A stretch of DNA of 64,000 nucleotides from Methylobacterium gossipiicola (GTDB lineage: Bacteria; Pseudomonadota; Alphaproteobacteria; Rhizobiales; Beijerinckiaceae), in the NCBI RefSeq assembly GCF_900113485.1, contig NZ_FOPM01000005.1:180727-244726 (forward strand), given 5' to 3'. The notes under the pieces are model-generated. The model was not told where the DNA came from. It did not search any database and was given only the letters and a program-made list of their open reading frames with translations. This document shows positions 53,401 to 62,852 of this stretch, in pieces. How positions within the stretch are numbered: position 1 is the stretch's first letter; every line of letters begins with the position of its first letter. The position numbers and the translations under genes are program-made.

Positions 53401-53566
53401 GGGCGTGATGGGCGGCATGATCTCGGCGACCCTCCTCGCCGTGCTGTTCGTGCCGGTGTTCTTCGTGGTGGTGATGCGCCTGTTCCGGCGCAAGGAAGCA
53501 ATGGAGGGCATGCAGCCCGAGGCGAAGCCGGCCGCCGCATCCCATCACCCCGCAGCGGCCGAGTGA
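50405..53566 (+). CDS. RND efflux pump, HAE1 family (AcrB-like)
   Basis: A 1053-residue inner-membrane pump with 12 helices and two large periplasmic loops. The proton-relay Asp407 and Asp408 in ILVDDAIVVVENVERIM match AcrB numbering. The N-terminal FFIERPVFAWVVALF and GLSAKNAILIVEFAKDL late motif are standard. It exports drugs or other amphiphiles using proton motive force. The outer-membrane TolC-type partner and a regulator are absent from the window. Confidence 0.95.
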   Translation: MARFFIERPVFAWVVALFIILGGVLSIPMLPVAQYPVIAPPSIALSTAFPGASVESLYTGTTRLIEDELNGAANIMSFESTTDSFGSINITATFQPGTDPALASVEVQNRLKRVEARLPAEVRQQGILVEEASAATLNIITLVSTDGKMDEIGLGDFLIRNVINEIRRVPGVGRATLYSTERSLRVWVDPDKLRGLSLSPEDVTDAIRNQNIQIASGAVGAQPSPVKTAVFAPIIVKGQLNTVDDFGAIVLRANSDGSNVRLRDVARIELGGDAYQFSTRLNGGEAAGISVTLAPDGNALETAQAIRAKMEELSQFFPPGLKWDIPYDITPAVKASIEKVLHTLVEAVVLVFIVMFLFLQNIRYTLIPTIVVPIALMGTVTVMLLAGFSINVLTMFGMVLAIGILVDDAIVVVENVERIMNEEGLPPKEATAKAMEQITGAIIGITLVLVAVFIPMAFFPGSVGIIYRQFSIAMVTSIGFSALLALSLTPALCATLLKPVAKGHAHAKGGFFGWFNRIVDRETARYGRGVAWFIKASGRIMVVYLALVAGVAFAFMRLPEGFLPLEDQGFFTVDIQAPPGASFNRTQAAVRKVEEHLLAQPGVATVTMLNGFSFSGQGANLSQAFVTLKPWSERDASSSAAALVAGTNAALAGYRDAIVDAQEPPPVDNLGNAAGFSFRLQDRAQRGYSALTAAETQLLSLAKKSPVLQKMKIEGLPPAPQAELIIDREKAAALGVKFEDINSTIQVNLGSVYTNDFPNQGKMQRVYVQAEQLQRMQATDLLSYAVKNAQGAMVPMSSFAELKWGMGPSQIVGFNGYQSVRITGEPNPGYTSGDAIAEMERLMQQLPKGFGYTWTGQSLQEKLAGSQASLLLALSVLIVFLCLAALYESWTIPLSVLLVIPLGVIGSVAAVYLRGMPNDVYFKIGLITIIGLSAKNAILIVEFAKDLWKPGKSLVDATIEASTLRFRPIVMTSLAFILGVVPLAIATGAASKSQQAIGTGVMGGMISATLLAVLFVPVFFVVVMRLFRRKEAMEGMQPEAKPAAASHHPAAAE

Positions 53567-53701
53567 TCTGAGCACTGTACCGGGATACCGAAGGGATCAT
53601 CCCTTCGGCGGGTGTCGGGCAGAGCCCGACGTCTTTTCCAGGGCCAGTTTCTCAGGACTCTTGCCTGGACCCGCGAAGGGCTTGTCCTTCGAACCCGAAA
53701 C

Positions 53702-53734
53702 AAAAAGGGGCACCCGGTGAAAACCGCGTGCCCC
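53702..53734 (-). terminator. Rho-independent terminator of sdhCDAB
   Basis: On the minus strand GGGGCAC and GTGCCCC arms, with an inner CGG/CCG pairing and one mismatch, enclose a TTTTCA loop and are followed by TTTTTG. It lies 20 bases after the sdhB stop. Confidence 0.8.
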
Positions 53735-53755
53735 TGTCTCGTGCGGTCCCGCCGC

Positions 53756-54559
53756 TCAGACTTCGCGGGCGACCATCATCTTCTTGATCTCGGCGATGGC
53801 TTTGGCCGGGTTCAAGCTCTTGGGGCAGGCGTTGGCGCAGTTCATGATCGTGTGGCAGCGGTAGAGCCGGAATGGGTCGTGCAGGGCGTCGAGACGCTCG
53901 CCGGTGTTCTCATCCCGGCTGTCGATGAGCCAGCGATAGGCCTGGAGAAGCGCGGCGGGGCCGAGGAAGCGGTCACCGTTCCACCAGTAGCTCGGGCAGG
54001 ACGTCGTGCAGCAGGCGCACAGGATGCACTCGTAGAGCCCGTCGAGCTGCGCCCGGTCCTCCGGGGTCTGCTTCCACTCGCCCTCGGGCGCGGGGGTCTC
54101 GGTCTGGAGCCAGGGTTCGACGGAGGCGTGCTGGGCGAAGAAGTTCGTGAGATCCGGCACGAGGTCCTTCAACACCGGCATGTGCGGCAGCGGGTAGATC
54201 CGCACGGCGCCGGTCTTCTTGCCCTTGGCGTGCTCCTGACACTCGTCGATGCCCATGGTGCAGGCCAGAGCATTCTGGCCCTCGATGTTCATGGCGCAGG
54301 AACCGCAGATACCCTCGCGGCAGGAGCGACGGAACACCAGGGTCGAATCGACCTTGCTCTTGATCCACAGCAGGGCGTCAAGGACCATCGGCCCGCAATC
54401 GTCCCGGTCGACCTGATAGGTATCGACACGGGGATTCTTCCCGTCATCGGGGTTCCAGCGGTAGATCCGGAACTCCTGCAGGTTGTTTGCGCCGGCCGGG
54501 CGCGGCCAGGTCTTCCCCTCGGTGACCTGGGAGTTCTTGGGGAGGGCGAATTCAGCCAT
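53756..54559 (-). CDS. sdhB: succinate dehydrogenase iron-sulfur subunit
   Basis: A 267-residue protein with an N-terminal ferredoxin-type [2Fe-2S] domain ([21 protein letters not shown]) and a C-terminal pair of cysteine clusters ([16 protein letters not shown] and [21 protein letters not shown]) for the [4Fe-4S] and [3Fe-4S] centres. It carries electrons from the SdhA flavin to ubiquinone in SdhCD. ATG 54559 starts at the family N-terminus. Last gene of the operon sdhC-sdhD-sdhA-sdhB. Confidence 0.97.
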   Translation of the reverse strand: MAEFALPKNSQVTEGKTWPRPAGANNLQEFRIYRWNPDDGKNPRVDTYQVDRDDCGPMVLDALLWIKSKVDSTLVFRRSCREGICGSCAMNIEGQNALACTMGIDECQEHAKGKKTGAVRIYPLPHMPVLKDLVPDLTNFFAQHASVEPWLQTETPAPEGEWKQTPEDRAQLDGLYECILCACCTTSCPSYWWNGDRFLGPAALLQAYRWLIDSRDENTGERLDALHDPFRLYRCHTIMNCANACPKSLNPAKAIAEIKKMMVAREV

Positions 54560-54623
54560 CAGGCGTCCCTGTACGTGTCTGAAAGAGATTAAGCGACGGC
54601 GGCATCCAGCCCGAGCGAAGGAC

Positions 54624-56438
54624 TCAATACACCCGAGCCTTCGGCTCGATGTATTGGATCTCGTTCGACATGGTGTAGGTATGCACCGGGCGATAATCGA
54701 TCGAGACCTGCTTTGAGGAATCGTCCATCCACGCAAGGGTGTGCTTCATCCATTCCTTGTCGTCGCGGTCCGGGAAGTCCTCGCGGGCATGCGCCCCACG
54801 GCTTTCCTTGCGGTTGGCAGCCGACTCCATGGTGACGACGGCTTGGCCGATGAGGTTGTCGAACTCCAGGGTCTCGAGGAGATCGGTGTTCCAGATCAGC
54901 GAACGGTCGGTGACGTGGATGTCGGCAAGGCCCGAAGCGACCTTGTGGATGAGGGTCTTGCCCTCTTCCAGCACTTCACCGGTGCGGAAGACCGCACAGT
55001 TGTTCTGCATCGTCTTCTGCATGGCGGCGCGCAGTTCGGCCGTGGGCGTGCCGCCGTCGGCGTAGCGGAAGCGGTCGAGACGGCTTAGCGCCTTGTCGGC
55101 GGAGCCCTTCGGCAGGTCCATCTGGCGGCGACCGGGTTCGACGATCTCTGCGCAGCGCAGGCCCGCCGCGCGGCCGAACACCACGAGGTCGATGAGGGAG
55201 TTGGAGCCGAGGCGGTTGGCCCCGTGCACGGAGACGCAGGCCGCTTCGCCGAGCGCCATCAGGCCCGGCACGACCGTGTCGGGATTGCCATTCTTCAGGG
55301 TCAGCACTTCGCCGTGATAGTTCGTCGGGATGCCGCCCATGTTGTAGTGCACCGTCGGCAGCACCGGGATCGGCTCCTTGGTGACGTCGACGCCCGCGAA
55401 GATCTTCGCCGACTCGGAGATGCCCGGCAGGCGCTGGTGCAGGATCGCCGGATCGAGGTGGTCGAGGTGCAGATAGATGTGGTCGCTCGACTTGCCGACG
55501 CCGCGCCCGGCCCGGATCTCCATGGTCATGGAGCGGGAGACCACGTCGCGGGAGGCGAGGTCCTTGGCGGACGGCGCGTAGCGCTCCATGAAGCGCTCGC
55601 CCTCGGAATTGGTGAGGTAGCCGCCCTCGCCGCGCGCGCCCTCGGTGATGAGGCAGCCGGCACCGTAGATGCCGGTGGGGTGGAACTGCACGAATTCCAT
55701 GTCCTGCAGGGGCAGGCCGGCGCGCAGCACCATGGCGTTGCCGTCACCCGTACAGGTATGGGCCGAAGTCGCCGAGAAGTAGGAGCGACCGTAACCGCCC
55801 GTCGCCAGGATCGTCTGCTGGGCGCGGAAGCGGTGAATTTCGCCCGTCGCCTGATCGATCGCGATGACGCCGAGGCAGCGGCCCTCGTCATCCATGATGA
55901 GGTCGAGGGCGAAGTACTCGATGAAGAAGTTGGTGTTGTTCTTCACCGCCTGGCCATACAACGTGTGCAGCATGGCGTGGCCGGTGCGGTCGGCCGCCGC
56001 GCAGGTACGCTGGGCGGTGCCCTTGCCGTAATCCGTGGTCATGCCGCCGAAGGGGCGCTGGTAGATCTTGCCCTCTTCCGTGCGCGAGAACGGGACACCC
56101 CAGTGCTCGAGCTCGTAGACCGCGGCCGGCGCGTTGCGCACGAGGTACTCGATGGCGTCCTGATCGCCGAGCCAGTCCGAGCCCTTCACGGTGTCGTACA
56201 TGTGCCAGCGCCAATCGTCCGGCCCCATGTTGCCCAGCGACGCCGAGATGCCGCCCTGGGCCGCCACCGTGTGAGAGCGGGTCGGGAACACCTTCGTGAT
56301 GCAGGCCGTGCGCAGGCCCGCCTGGGAACAGCCCACGGTGGCGCGCAGGCCCGCGCCGCCGGCGCCGACGATGACGACGTCGAAGGTGTGGTCGATGATG
56401 GCGTAGGCGGGCGTGCCGCTCGATCCGTTGCTGGCCAT
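54624..56438 (-). CDS. sdhA: succinate dehydrogenase flavoprotein subunit
   Basis: A 604-residue protein. FAD binding is seen in [16 protein letters not shown], and His56 in [11 protein letters not shown] is the covalent FAD attachment residue. The catalytic region includes [21 protein letters not shown] and the C-terminal PKARVY. It oxidises succinate to fumarate. It lies between sdhD and sdhB. Assembly may involve the DUF1674 gene at 43244. Confidence 0.97.
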   Translation of the reverse strand: MASNGSSGTPAYAIIDHTFDVVIVGAGGAGLRATVGCSQAGLRTACITKVFPTRSHTVAAQGGISASLGNMGPDDWRWHMYDTVKGSDWLGDQDAIEYLVRNAPAAVYELEHWGVPFSRTEEGKIYQRPFGGMTTDYGKGTAQRTCAAADRTGHAMLHTLYGQAVKNNTNFFIEYFALDLIMDDEGRCLGVIAIDQATGEIHRFRAQQTILATGGYGRSYFSATSAHTCTGDGNAMVLRAGLPLQDMEFVQFHPTGIYGAGCLITEGARGEGGYLTNSEGERFMERYAPSAKDLASRDVVSRSMTMEIRAGRGVGKSSDHIYLHLDHLDPAILHQRLPGISESAKIFAGVDVTKEPIPVLPTVHYNMGGIPTNYHGEVLTLKNGNPDTVVPGLMALGEAACVSVHGANRLGSNSLIDLVVFGRAAGLRCAEIVEPGRRQMDLPKGSADKALSRLDRFRYADGGTPTAELRAAMQKTMQNNCAVFRTGEVLEEGKTLIHKVASGLADIHVTDRSLIWNTDLLETLEFDNLIGQAVVTMESAANRKESRGAHAREDFPDRDDKEWMKHTLAWMDDSSKQVSIDYRPVHTYTMSNEIQYIEPKARVY

Positions 56439-56466
56439 GGACAGGTCCTTCGGTTCTCGGATGCGG

Positions 56467-56868
56467 TCAGACGAGGCGGGCGAGGCTCACGCGCAGGATC
56501 GCGTAGAGGCAGGCCACCGCGACGGCGACGGCGTAGGTGGTGTTGGCGAACAGGGCCGCGAATTTCAGGCCCTTGTCGTGGACGTAATCTTCGATGACCA
56601 CCTGCATGCCGATGCGCATATGGAGGGTCACCGACAGGACGCCGCCGATGAGCACGAGGGCCGCCAAGGGATGCGACACCAGGGCGACGGCCTCGGGGTA
56701 GGGGCGCCCAGCCATCATGGCGATGATGACGATGAAGCCGATCATCAGCGGGATGTTGAGCGCGGCGGTGACGCGCTGCTGCCACCAATGGCCGGCGCCG
56801 TGTCCGGAAGCGCCGAGCCCCTTCACGCGGGCGCGGGCGGTACGAAGGCTGGGGGAGGGTTGGGCCAT
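56467..56868 (-). CDS. sdhD: succinate dehydrogenase membrane anchor SdhD
   Basis: A 133-residue protein with three hydrophobic helices: [44 protein letters not shown] and [18 protein letters not shown]. The [13 protein letters not shown] segment resembles the quinone-side motif of SdhD. The gene order sdhC-sdhD-sdhA-sdhB is standard for alphaproteobacteria. ATG 56868. Confidence 0.92.
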   Translation of the reverse strand: MAQPSPSLRTARARVKGLGASGHGAGHWWQQRVTAALNIPLMIGFIVIIAMMAGRPYPEAVALVSHPLAALVLIGGVLSVTLHMRIGMQVVIEDYVHDKGLKFAALFANTTYAVAVAVACLYAILRVSLARLV

Positions 56869-56879
56869 GGTGCGGCTCC

Positions 56880-57281
56880 TCAGCGGATCACGAGGGCGAG
56901 GGCCCAGATCAGGACGGTCAGGATCACGGAGCCGATGAGGGTGCCGCGCGCTAGCCACATGCGGCGCTCGCGATCGAAGCCGTGGCCGACATCCCAGATG
57001 AAGTGGCGCAGACCGCCGAGCATGTGGTGCAGGAGCACCCAGGTGTAGGCGAACAGCACGAGCTTGCCGAACACCGAACCGAAGAAGCCCGCAACCCAGC
57101 CATAGGCCGCCGGCCCGGCCGCCAGGGCCACGAGCCAGATCGCCACGAGGGCGGTGCCACCGTAGAGGGCCGTGCCGGTGATGCGGTGGAACACCGACAT
57201 CGCCATGGTCCAGGTCCAGCGATAGACCTGAAGGTGCGGCGAAAGCGGTGCGGTGACCGTGGGACGGGCGGTGGGAGCCAT
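56880..57281 (-). CDS. sdhC: succinate dehydrogenase cytochrome b556 subunit SdhC
   Basis: A 133-residue membrane protein with three helices. The N-terminal RPTVTAPLSPHLQVYRWTWTMAMSVFHRITG is the SdhC signature, with HHMLGGLRHFIWDVGHGF near the heme and quinone site. ATG 57281 is chosen because the frame upstream of it is not protein-like. It heads the operon; the 166-base gap upstream holds the promoter. Confidence 0.93.
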   Translation of the reverse strand: MAPTARPTVTAPLSPHLQVYRWTWTMAMSVFHRITGTALYGGTALVAIWLVALAAGPAAYGWVAGFFGSVFGKLVLFAYTWVLLHHMLGGLRHFIWDVGHGFDRERRMWLARGTLIGSVILTVLIWALALVIR

Positions 57282-57447
57282 CGTGTTTCCGACTTTCTCG
57301 ATGGGTGACGCGGCGCCGTGACGCTGCAGTGCAAAAAGATTTTGGACCGTCTCTAATCTGCCCGTACGCCCGCGCCAATCCGCAATCCAGATTCCGGGAA
57401 TGGGACCGGCGACAGTTCTCGACATTCGTAAGTCGGGCGCCGCGCCG

Positions 57448-58767
57448 TCATGACAACCGCCCCAGCACCCGCCACCAGGCGTAATCCAGGGGTGCGACGA
57501 TGATCAGCGAGGCCACCCCCATCACCAGGGTTAGCTTCGTCGCCTGGGCCAGGGGCACGCGGCCGAGGTCCATCGCCATGACGATGGGGGGCGCCTGATA
57601 GGGCAGAAACAGGGTCGAGTAGCCCAGCACCTGAACCATGACCACGCTCATGAGATCGAGGCCGCTCGCCCGCGCCATCTCGCCGGCAAGCGCGGTGTAG
57701 AGGGCCGGTGCGCCGTTGGCGGTGACGAGCACTGTCAGAAGCGCCGCGGTGCCGCTGAGGATTCCGAAATTGTAAGCCGGCGCGTCCGGTTCCAGGGGGG
57801 CGAGGCGCAGGAGCGCATGCCCGAGGGCAGCGCCGAGGCCAGTGGCGTTCACCGTCGCGACGAGGCCGAGGAGGGCCGCGACGTAGAAGCAGGTCCGCAG
57901 GTTCACAGCGCCGAAGGCGTCCGCCGGGAGCACGCCCACGCGCGGCATCAGACAGATCACCGCCGCCGTGAGACCGATCCAAGCCGGGGCGATATGGTGC
58001 AGGCTGTCGGTGACCCAGAAGCCGAGGGTGGCGGCGAGGATCACGGCGAGACGCCGGGCCTCCGGCGTCAACGGGGGGACCGCCACGACAGCGCCGTCGC
58101 CGCGCGCCAGCCGGTCGGGAAACAACCGGACGATGGCGGCGACGAGGATCATGCCCTTCACGAGGGCCAGCACCGGAGCGTGCAGGAGGAAATAGGGCAG
58201 GTAGGAGACGTGCAACCCGTATTGGGCTTCCGCCGTGCCGGCCATGACGAGGTTCGGCACGTTGGCGGGTAGAATCGCCGCGGAGAGGAGCGGCGTCGCG
58301 AGCCCGACGGCCAGCACCGCCCCATAGCGGCCGGGGCGCCCCGGAACGAGGCCGTAGGCATCACAGAGCGCCAGCACCACGGGAATCAGCAGCGCGATGC
58401 GCCCGAGATTCGACGGCATCACGAAAGCGATCCCGAAGGCCAGGGCTACGAGGCCGGCGATGAAGCCGGTGTAGGAGCCCGACAGATAACCCGAGAGGCT
58501 TCGCGCGAGGCGATCCCCGAGGCCGGTCCGGGTCATGGCGAGACCCACCACCATGCCGCCCAGAACGAGCCAGAACGCCGACGACGCGAAGCCCGAGAAT
58601 ACCACGTTCGGGGGTGCCAGCCGGCACAGCGTGGCGACGGTGAAGAACAGGAGGGCGGTGACGATCTCGGCAACGAGGCCGCTCGCCCACAATCCCATAC
58701 AGACCACGAGCAGGGCGCCGGTCACCCAGACCGTCGCGTCTCCCCCCAAGTCTGGCACTGCCTGCAT
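57448..58767 (-). CDS. DASS/SLC13-type anion transporter
   Basis: A 439-residue membrane protein with about 11-12 helices. [22 protein letters not shown] loop and an [13 protein letters not shown] loop lie in the two repeat halves, as in Na+- or exchange-coupled dicarboxylate/sulfate transporters. It probably moves a dicarboxylate, tricarboxylate or sulfate. It is near sdhCDAB, which could point to succinate uptake, but only by location. ATG 58767 is chosen over the longer frame to 58860. Confidence 0.8.
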   Translation of the reverse strand: MQAVPDLGGDATVWVTGALLVVCMGLWASGLVAEIVTALLFFTVATLCRLAPPNVVFSGFASSAFWLVLGGMVVGLAMTRTGLGDRLARSLSGYLSGSYTGFIAGLVALAFGIAFVMPSNLGRIALLIPVVLALCDAYGLVPGRPGRYGAVLAVGLATPLLSAAILPANVPNLVMAGTAEAQYGLHVSYLPYFLLHAPVLALVKGMILVAAIVRLFPDRLARGDGAVVAVPPLTPEARRLAVILAATLGFWVTDSLHHIAPAWIGLTAAVICLMPRVGVLPADAFGAVNLRTCFYVAALLGLVATVNATGLGAALGHALLRLAPLEPDAPAYNFGILSGTAALLTVLVTANGAPALYTALAGEMARASGLDLMSVVMVQVLGYSTLFLPYQAPPIVMAMDLGRVPLAQATKLTLVMGVASLIIVAPLDYAWWRVLGRLS

Positions 58768-58896
58768 GCGCCCATTCCGATGCCGACGCGCGCCGCATGC
58801 ACCGCCAGCCGGCAAACAGAACCGCGAATGAGAACAGTTCGCAATTCGGCAGTTCGGCACCGATCCTTCGCGGATGGCGAAGGATCGCTCAAAATC

Positions 58897-61107
58897 TCAG
58901 AACCGGGCGGGATCGAGTTCGAAGGTGGGTGGCAGCGCTTCGAACCAAGCACTGTAGAAAGGATCTTGCGGAATCCGTTTCGCCCAGCGTGCGCGGAAAC
59001 GGGCATGCTCGGCCGGATCGACGGTGCGGGCGCGGTTGCGGCTTTCGTAGTGATAGAGTTCGGCTTGGGCGCAGTAGACGATGCGCTGGCCCCGCTCCCA
59101 CAGGCGCAGGCACAGATCGACGTCGTTGTAGTTGACGGCGTAGCCTTCGTCGAAGCCGCCGAGCGACCGGAAATCCGCCGCGCGGACCATGAGGCAGGCG
59201 CCCGTTACGGCGAGGTAGTTGCGGTTTCCCACGGTCGAGAAGAAATGCCCCGGATCGTCGCCGGGATAGCCGCGCCGGACGTGATCGGGCGTGGCATCCA
59301 CCACGGAGACGCCTGCGTGCTGGATCTCGCCCGTCTCGAACAGGAGCTTCGGCCCGACGGCGCCGACGCCCTCGATCTGCAGCAGCGCCAGCATCGCCTC
59401 GAGCCAGTCGGGCGTGATCACCGCGATGTCGTCGTTCAGGAAGACGAGCACCTCGCCCGTGGCGAGGCCGGCCCCGAGATTCATCTTGGCGGCGACGTTG
59501 AAGCCCGGCTCCGCATAGGTGATGCGCCGCGCTTCATGCCGCTCCAGGGCGGCCAGGGTCGTCGGGCGCAGGTCGCCATTGTCGACGACGACGATCTCGA
59601 TGTCCGCGTACGTGCTCACCGCCCGGACGCTGGCGAGGCAGGCGGCCAGAAGATCGACGCTGCGCCCCCCGACGACGCTGTCACGGCCGGCGGTCGGAAT
59701 CACGATAGTGACGCGCGGCGCGCCCACGATTCGGCGGCGCAGGAAGAAGCAGCCGGCATAGGGGGAGGGCCTGACGAAATCGAGGGCGCCGGTGCGGCGC
59801 GCCCGGTCCTCCAACCCCCGGACGGCGGCGGCGATGACGTAGTCCTTGTTGTCCATGGCCTGGGCCGTGGAGCCGGGGATGGCGCGCCAATGGTAGAGCA
59901 CCTTCGGCACGTGCCGGACGTTGCGGACATGCTCGGTGTAGCGCAGGGCGAAGTCGTAATCCTGGGCGCCGTTGCATTCATCGCGAAAACCGCCGATGCG
60001 CGCCACGATGTCCATGCGGTAGAGGGCGAGGTGAGCCGTGTACATGCACGCCTCAAGCGCTTCGGGCGACCAATCCGGCTTGAAGAACGGATCGTAACGC
60101 ACGCCCTCGACGGAGATCTTGTCCTCGTCCGAGTAGATGAAATCCACGGTCGGATCGTCGTTGAGGACGCGGACAAATTCGTAGAGCGCGTTGTCGGGGA
60201 TCGCGTCGTCGTGATCCATCAGGGTCATGTATGCGCCCGTCGCGAGCGCCATGGCGTCGTTGGAGGCGGCGGAGATCCGGCCGTTGACCGCGCGGCGATG
60301 CAGCTTGATCCGAGGCTCGGCGGCGGCATAGGCCTGAAGCATCGGCCAGACATGCGGGCTCGGCGAGTTGTCGTCGCAGAGGCAGAGTTCCCAGTTCTCG
60401 TACCCCTGCGCCCGCACCGACGCGATGGCGGCCTCGAGCCAGGGTTTCGGGGTGTCGTAAACCGGCATCACGATGGAGATGCGCGGGGTCACGGCAAAGT
60501 CTGCGATGGCCGCCCTCATGGCCGCGACGGAGGGGCGGTCAGGCGTCTCCACGGCCTCGATCCAGGCGGCGTAGGAGGCCGGAACTGGGCGCGGCCGGGC
60601 GCTGGCGAGGAAGTCGCGCCACAGGGCGAGGGGCGAGCGGGTTCGCAGCAGGGCGCCCAAGCGGGGGAGGGCGCGCTCACCCGGCGCCAGCCGCGCCCGT
60701 AGGCGCCGGGCGATCTCGGCGTAAGCTGCAAGGGGCCCGAGGTGATTGAGGGTGATCGCCCCGAGGGTAAAGCCACCGGCACCGCTCAACGGATCAAGGC
60801 GCAGGCCACGCACCCGGCGCGGCAGGCGAACGAGGTTGTCGATCCCCGCCTCGTCCCGTTCGAGGGGGATCGTCAGAGCCTCGCGAAACCCCTTACCGTC
60901 GTCGATGTAGAGAAGGGGCACGAGCTTGGTGCGCCCCACGGGCGCGAGATCGGCCCGGATGCGGACCCAGCCGCCGCGATGCCGGCGCTTTCCGTCCGGC
61001 GGCAAGATACGGAAATAGGGATCCGACCCGACGGCACGCCAGACCCCCGGGGCCTCGGCGACGATCTGGTGGATGGGATCGAGGCGGCAGCGCACCGGTC
61101 GCGACAC
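58897..61107 (-). CDS. tandem GT2 glycosyltransferase
   Basis: A protein of about 736 residues with two GT-A (GT2) domains. The first opens PRISIVMPVYDTPKPWLEAAI with DHDD as its DxD-type metal site; the second opens PRVTIVIPTAGR and has FLNDDIAV. The stretch before the first domain is a less conserved N-terminal module. Such dual enzymes add alternating sugars or a sugar chain to a glycan. GTG 61107 has a GAGGAAAGG site; GTG 61200 would add an Arg/Pro-rich stretch and overlaps the neighbour's stop, so it is less likely. Confidence 0.85.
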   Translation of the reverse strand: MSRPVRCRLDPIHQIVAEAPGVWRAVGSDPYFRILPPDGKRRHRGGWVRIRADLAPVGRTKLVPLLYIDDGKGFREALTIPLERDEAGIDNLVRLPRRVRGLRLDPLSGAGGFTLGAITLNHLGPLAAYAEIARRLRARLAPGERALPRLGALLRTRSPLALWRDFLASARPRPVPASYAAWIEAVETPDRPSVAAMRAAIADFAVTPRISIVMPVYDTPKPWLEAAIASVRAQGYENWELCLCDDNSPSPHVWPMLQAYAAAEPRIKLHRRAVNGRISAASNDAMALATGAYMTLMDHDDAIPDNALYEFVRVLNDDPTVDFIYSDEDKISVEGVRYDPFFKPDWSPEALEACMYTAHLALYRMDIVARIGGFRDECNGAQDYDFALRYTEHVRNVRHVPKVLYHWRAIPGSTAQAMDNKDYVIAAAVRGLEDRARRTGALDFVRPSPYAGCFFLRRRIVGAPRVTIVIPTAGRDSVVGGRSVDLLAACLASVRAVSTYADIEIVVVDNGDLRPTTLAALERHEARRITYAEPGFNVAAKMNLGAGLATGEVLVFLNDDIAVITPDWLEAMLALLQIEGVGAVGPKLLFETGEIQHAGVSVVDATPDHVRRGYPGDDPGHFFSTVGNRNYLAVTGACLMVRAADFRSLGGFDEGYAVNYNDVDLCLRLWERGQRIVYCAQAELYHYESRNRARTVDPAEHARFRARWAKRIPQDPFYSAWFEALPPTFELDPARF

Positions 61108-61157
61108 GTGGAGGGGGCCTTTCCTCGGGCGGAGATTCCGCGCGGGTCTAGGCGCCA

Positions 61158-61188
61158 CGACCCGGAACGGCAATCGCCGTCCGGGTCG
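61158..61188 (-). terminator. hairpin between the DUF5872-like gene and the GT2 gene
   Basis: CGACCCGGACGGC and its complement with one bulged base enclose a four-base loop. No T-run follows. It suggests separation of transcripts, supporting the GTG 61107 start for the glycosyltransferase. Confidence 0.45.
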
Positions 61189-61196
61189 GGAGATTC

Positions 61197-61697
61197 TCAC
61201 GCGTGCAGGGCTTGGGCGAGTTCGCCCTTCGACATCTTCGAACGGCCCGGAATGTCCTTCTTGCGCGCCTTCGCCAGAAGTTCGGCCTTGGTCGAACTCT
61301 CCGCGTCCCGGGCGGCGGCGGATTTCTTCGCCACGTCTGCGGGCTGCTTCGAGTGTTGGCGGCCCTTGGCGGAATCGGCCTGCTTCTTCTTCGTGGATCG
61401 CTTATACTCGGAGTCGGACAGTTTCTCGCGGGCGGCCTTCGGCAGATAGCGCTCGCCGGTTTCACCGCTCTTCTTGCCGGACTTCGTATCCCACTCCTCC
61501 TCGGTCCACTCCTTAAGATGGTTACCGGGCGATTTCTTACCGGCGTAGCCGCCACCGGCGTCCTTGTAGGCTTTCGTGGCGGCCTGAGCTTTCCGAGCCG
61601 ACCATTGGCCGGGCTTGCCGCCCTTGTCGGACTCGGTCACCTCCTTCTTCACTTTCTCCCACAGGGCCGGATTGGTCTTTTTCGCAGTGGCGGGCAT
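61197..61697 (-). CDS. DUF5872-like basic protein with C-terminal SAP/Rho-N-like domain
   Basis: A 166-residue Lys-rich protein. Its N-terminal part [18 protein letters not shown]...[22 protein letters not shown] matches what I recall as DUF5872. The C-terminus [32 protein letters not shown] resembles the short helix-loop-helix of SAP or Rho N-terminal domains, which bind nucleic acid. The middle is a charged, probably disordered linker. A GGAAC-N16-GGTT element lies 30 bases upstream. I infer a stress-induced nucleic-acid-associated role; the domain names are from memory and need checking. Confidence 0.72.
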   Translation of the reverse strand: MPATAKKTNPALWEKVKKEVTESDKGGKPGQWSARKAQAATKAYKDAGGGYAGKKSPGNHLKEWTEEEWDTKSGKKSGETGERYLPKAAREKLSDSEYKRSTKKKQADSAKGRQHSKQPADVAKKSAAARDAESSTKAELLAKARKKDIPGRSKMSKGELAQALHA

Positions 61698-61726
61698 GGA
61701 GACATCCTCGCGTTGTTCTGAGCGAC

Positions 61727-61751
61727 AACCGGAGGCACGCGCCCGCGTTCC
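61727..61751 (-). promoter_or_regulatory. possible EcfG-type general stress promoter
   Basis: On the minus strand GGAAC and GGTT are separated by 16 bases, close to the alphaproteobacterial EcfG consensus GGAAC-N17/18-CGTT. The element ends 30 bases before the start codon of the basic DUF5872-like gene. One isolated match in GC-rich DNA could be chance. Confidence 0.4.
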
Positions 61752-61900
61752 GCCCGCGTCGCGTCATCCACATCTGTCATGAAACTGTCGGATGGGGCGG
61801 CGATAGCCCGGGTTCGGCGAAGGCTTTCGGGTCGACAATGTCGGCGGCGCGGCGCATCACGCGAGCGTCGCAACGAACGAGCGGCGGGAACAGACAGTCC

Positions 61901-62839
61901 ATGAGCGAGCACGACGCGCAGCACCGGCCCACGGTCTTCATCGACGGCGAAGCGGGCACCACCGGGCTCGGCATCCGTGAGCGCCTGGAGCGCGAGGGTC
62001 GCGTGACGCTCAAGAGCATTCCGCACGAGCACCGCAAGGACGTGGCGGTCAAGCGCGACCTCATGGAATCCGTCGATCTCGTGGTGCTGTGCCTGCCCGA
62101 CGACGCGGCGCGCGAGACCGTGGCCTTGGCCGATTCGATGCCGGGTGGCGGTCCACGCATCCTCGACGCCAGCACCGCCCACCGGGTCGATCCGGCCTGG
62201 GTCTACGGCTTCGCGGAACTGACGCCGGACCAGCCGCAGGCGATTCGGGACTCACGTCGCGTGGCGAATCCCGGCTGCTACCCCACGGGCGCCGTGGCGC
62301 TGATCCGTCCCCTGGTCGAAGCGGGTTTGCTGCCGGCGGAGACGCCGATCTCCATCAACGCCGTCAGCGGCTACAGCGGCGGCGGCAAAGGCATGATCGA
62401 GACCTACGAGGCGGGGGAGGGGGCGCCGTTCCAACTCTACGGCCTTGGCTTCGCGCACAAGCACTTGCCGGAGACGCAGACCTATGGCGGCCTGACCCGG
62501 CGACCGATCTTCATCCCCTCGGTGGGCAATTTCCGCCAGGGCATGCTGGTGAGCATTCCGCTGCACCTCGATACGCTGCCCGGACGGCCCAGCGCCTTGG
62601 CCCTGGAGGCGGCCCTGCTCGCGTATTACGCCGGTGGCGGACTGGTCACGGTGGTTCCGGAGCCGCATCCCGAGCGCATCGAGCCGGAGGATCTGAACGA
62701 TACGGACCGCCTCGAATTGCGGGTATACCGCTCCGAGACCTATCCGCACGCCGTGCTCGTCGCCCGCCTCGACAATCTCGGGAAGGGCGCCTCGGGCGCA
62801 GCGGTCCAAAATATCGGCCTGATGCTCGGCCTCGATTAG
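61901..62839 (+). CDS. argC: N-acetyl-gamma-glutamyl-phosphate reductase, type 2
   Basis: A 312-residue protein. The NADP-binding N-terminus reads [18 protein letters not shown], and the catalytic Cys126 lies in NPGCYPTGA. The substrate domain [14 protein letters not shown] is conserved. It reduces N-acetylglutamyl phosphate in arginine synthesis. ATG 61901 follows 203 bases of gap after the minus-strand gene. An IS481-type element begins about 13 bases after its stop, so anything normally downstream may be displaced. Confidence 0.95.
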   Translation: MSEHDAQHRPTVFIDGEAGTTGLGIRERLEREGRVTLKSIPHEHRKDVAVKRDLMESVDLVVLCLPDDAARETVALADSMPGGGPRILDASTAHRVDPAWVYGFAELTPDQPQAIRDSRRVANPGCYPTGAVALIRPLVEAGLLPAETPISINAVSGYSGGGKGMIETYEAGEGAPFQLYGLGFAHKHLPETQTYGGLTRRPIFIPSVGNFRQGMLVSIPLHLDTLPGRPSALALEAALLAYYAGGGLVTVVPEPHPERIEPEDLNDTDRLELRVYRSETYPHAVLVARLDNLGKGASGAAVQNIGLMLGLD

Positions 62840-62852
62840 GTATTCAGTCTAG

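Noticed and set aside
61108..61200. Longer start for the tandem GT2 gene at GTG 61200
   Set aside because: It adds a Pro/Arg-rich stretch, crosses a hairpin, and lacks the ribosome site present before GTG 61107.
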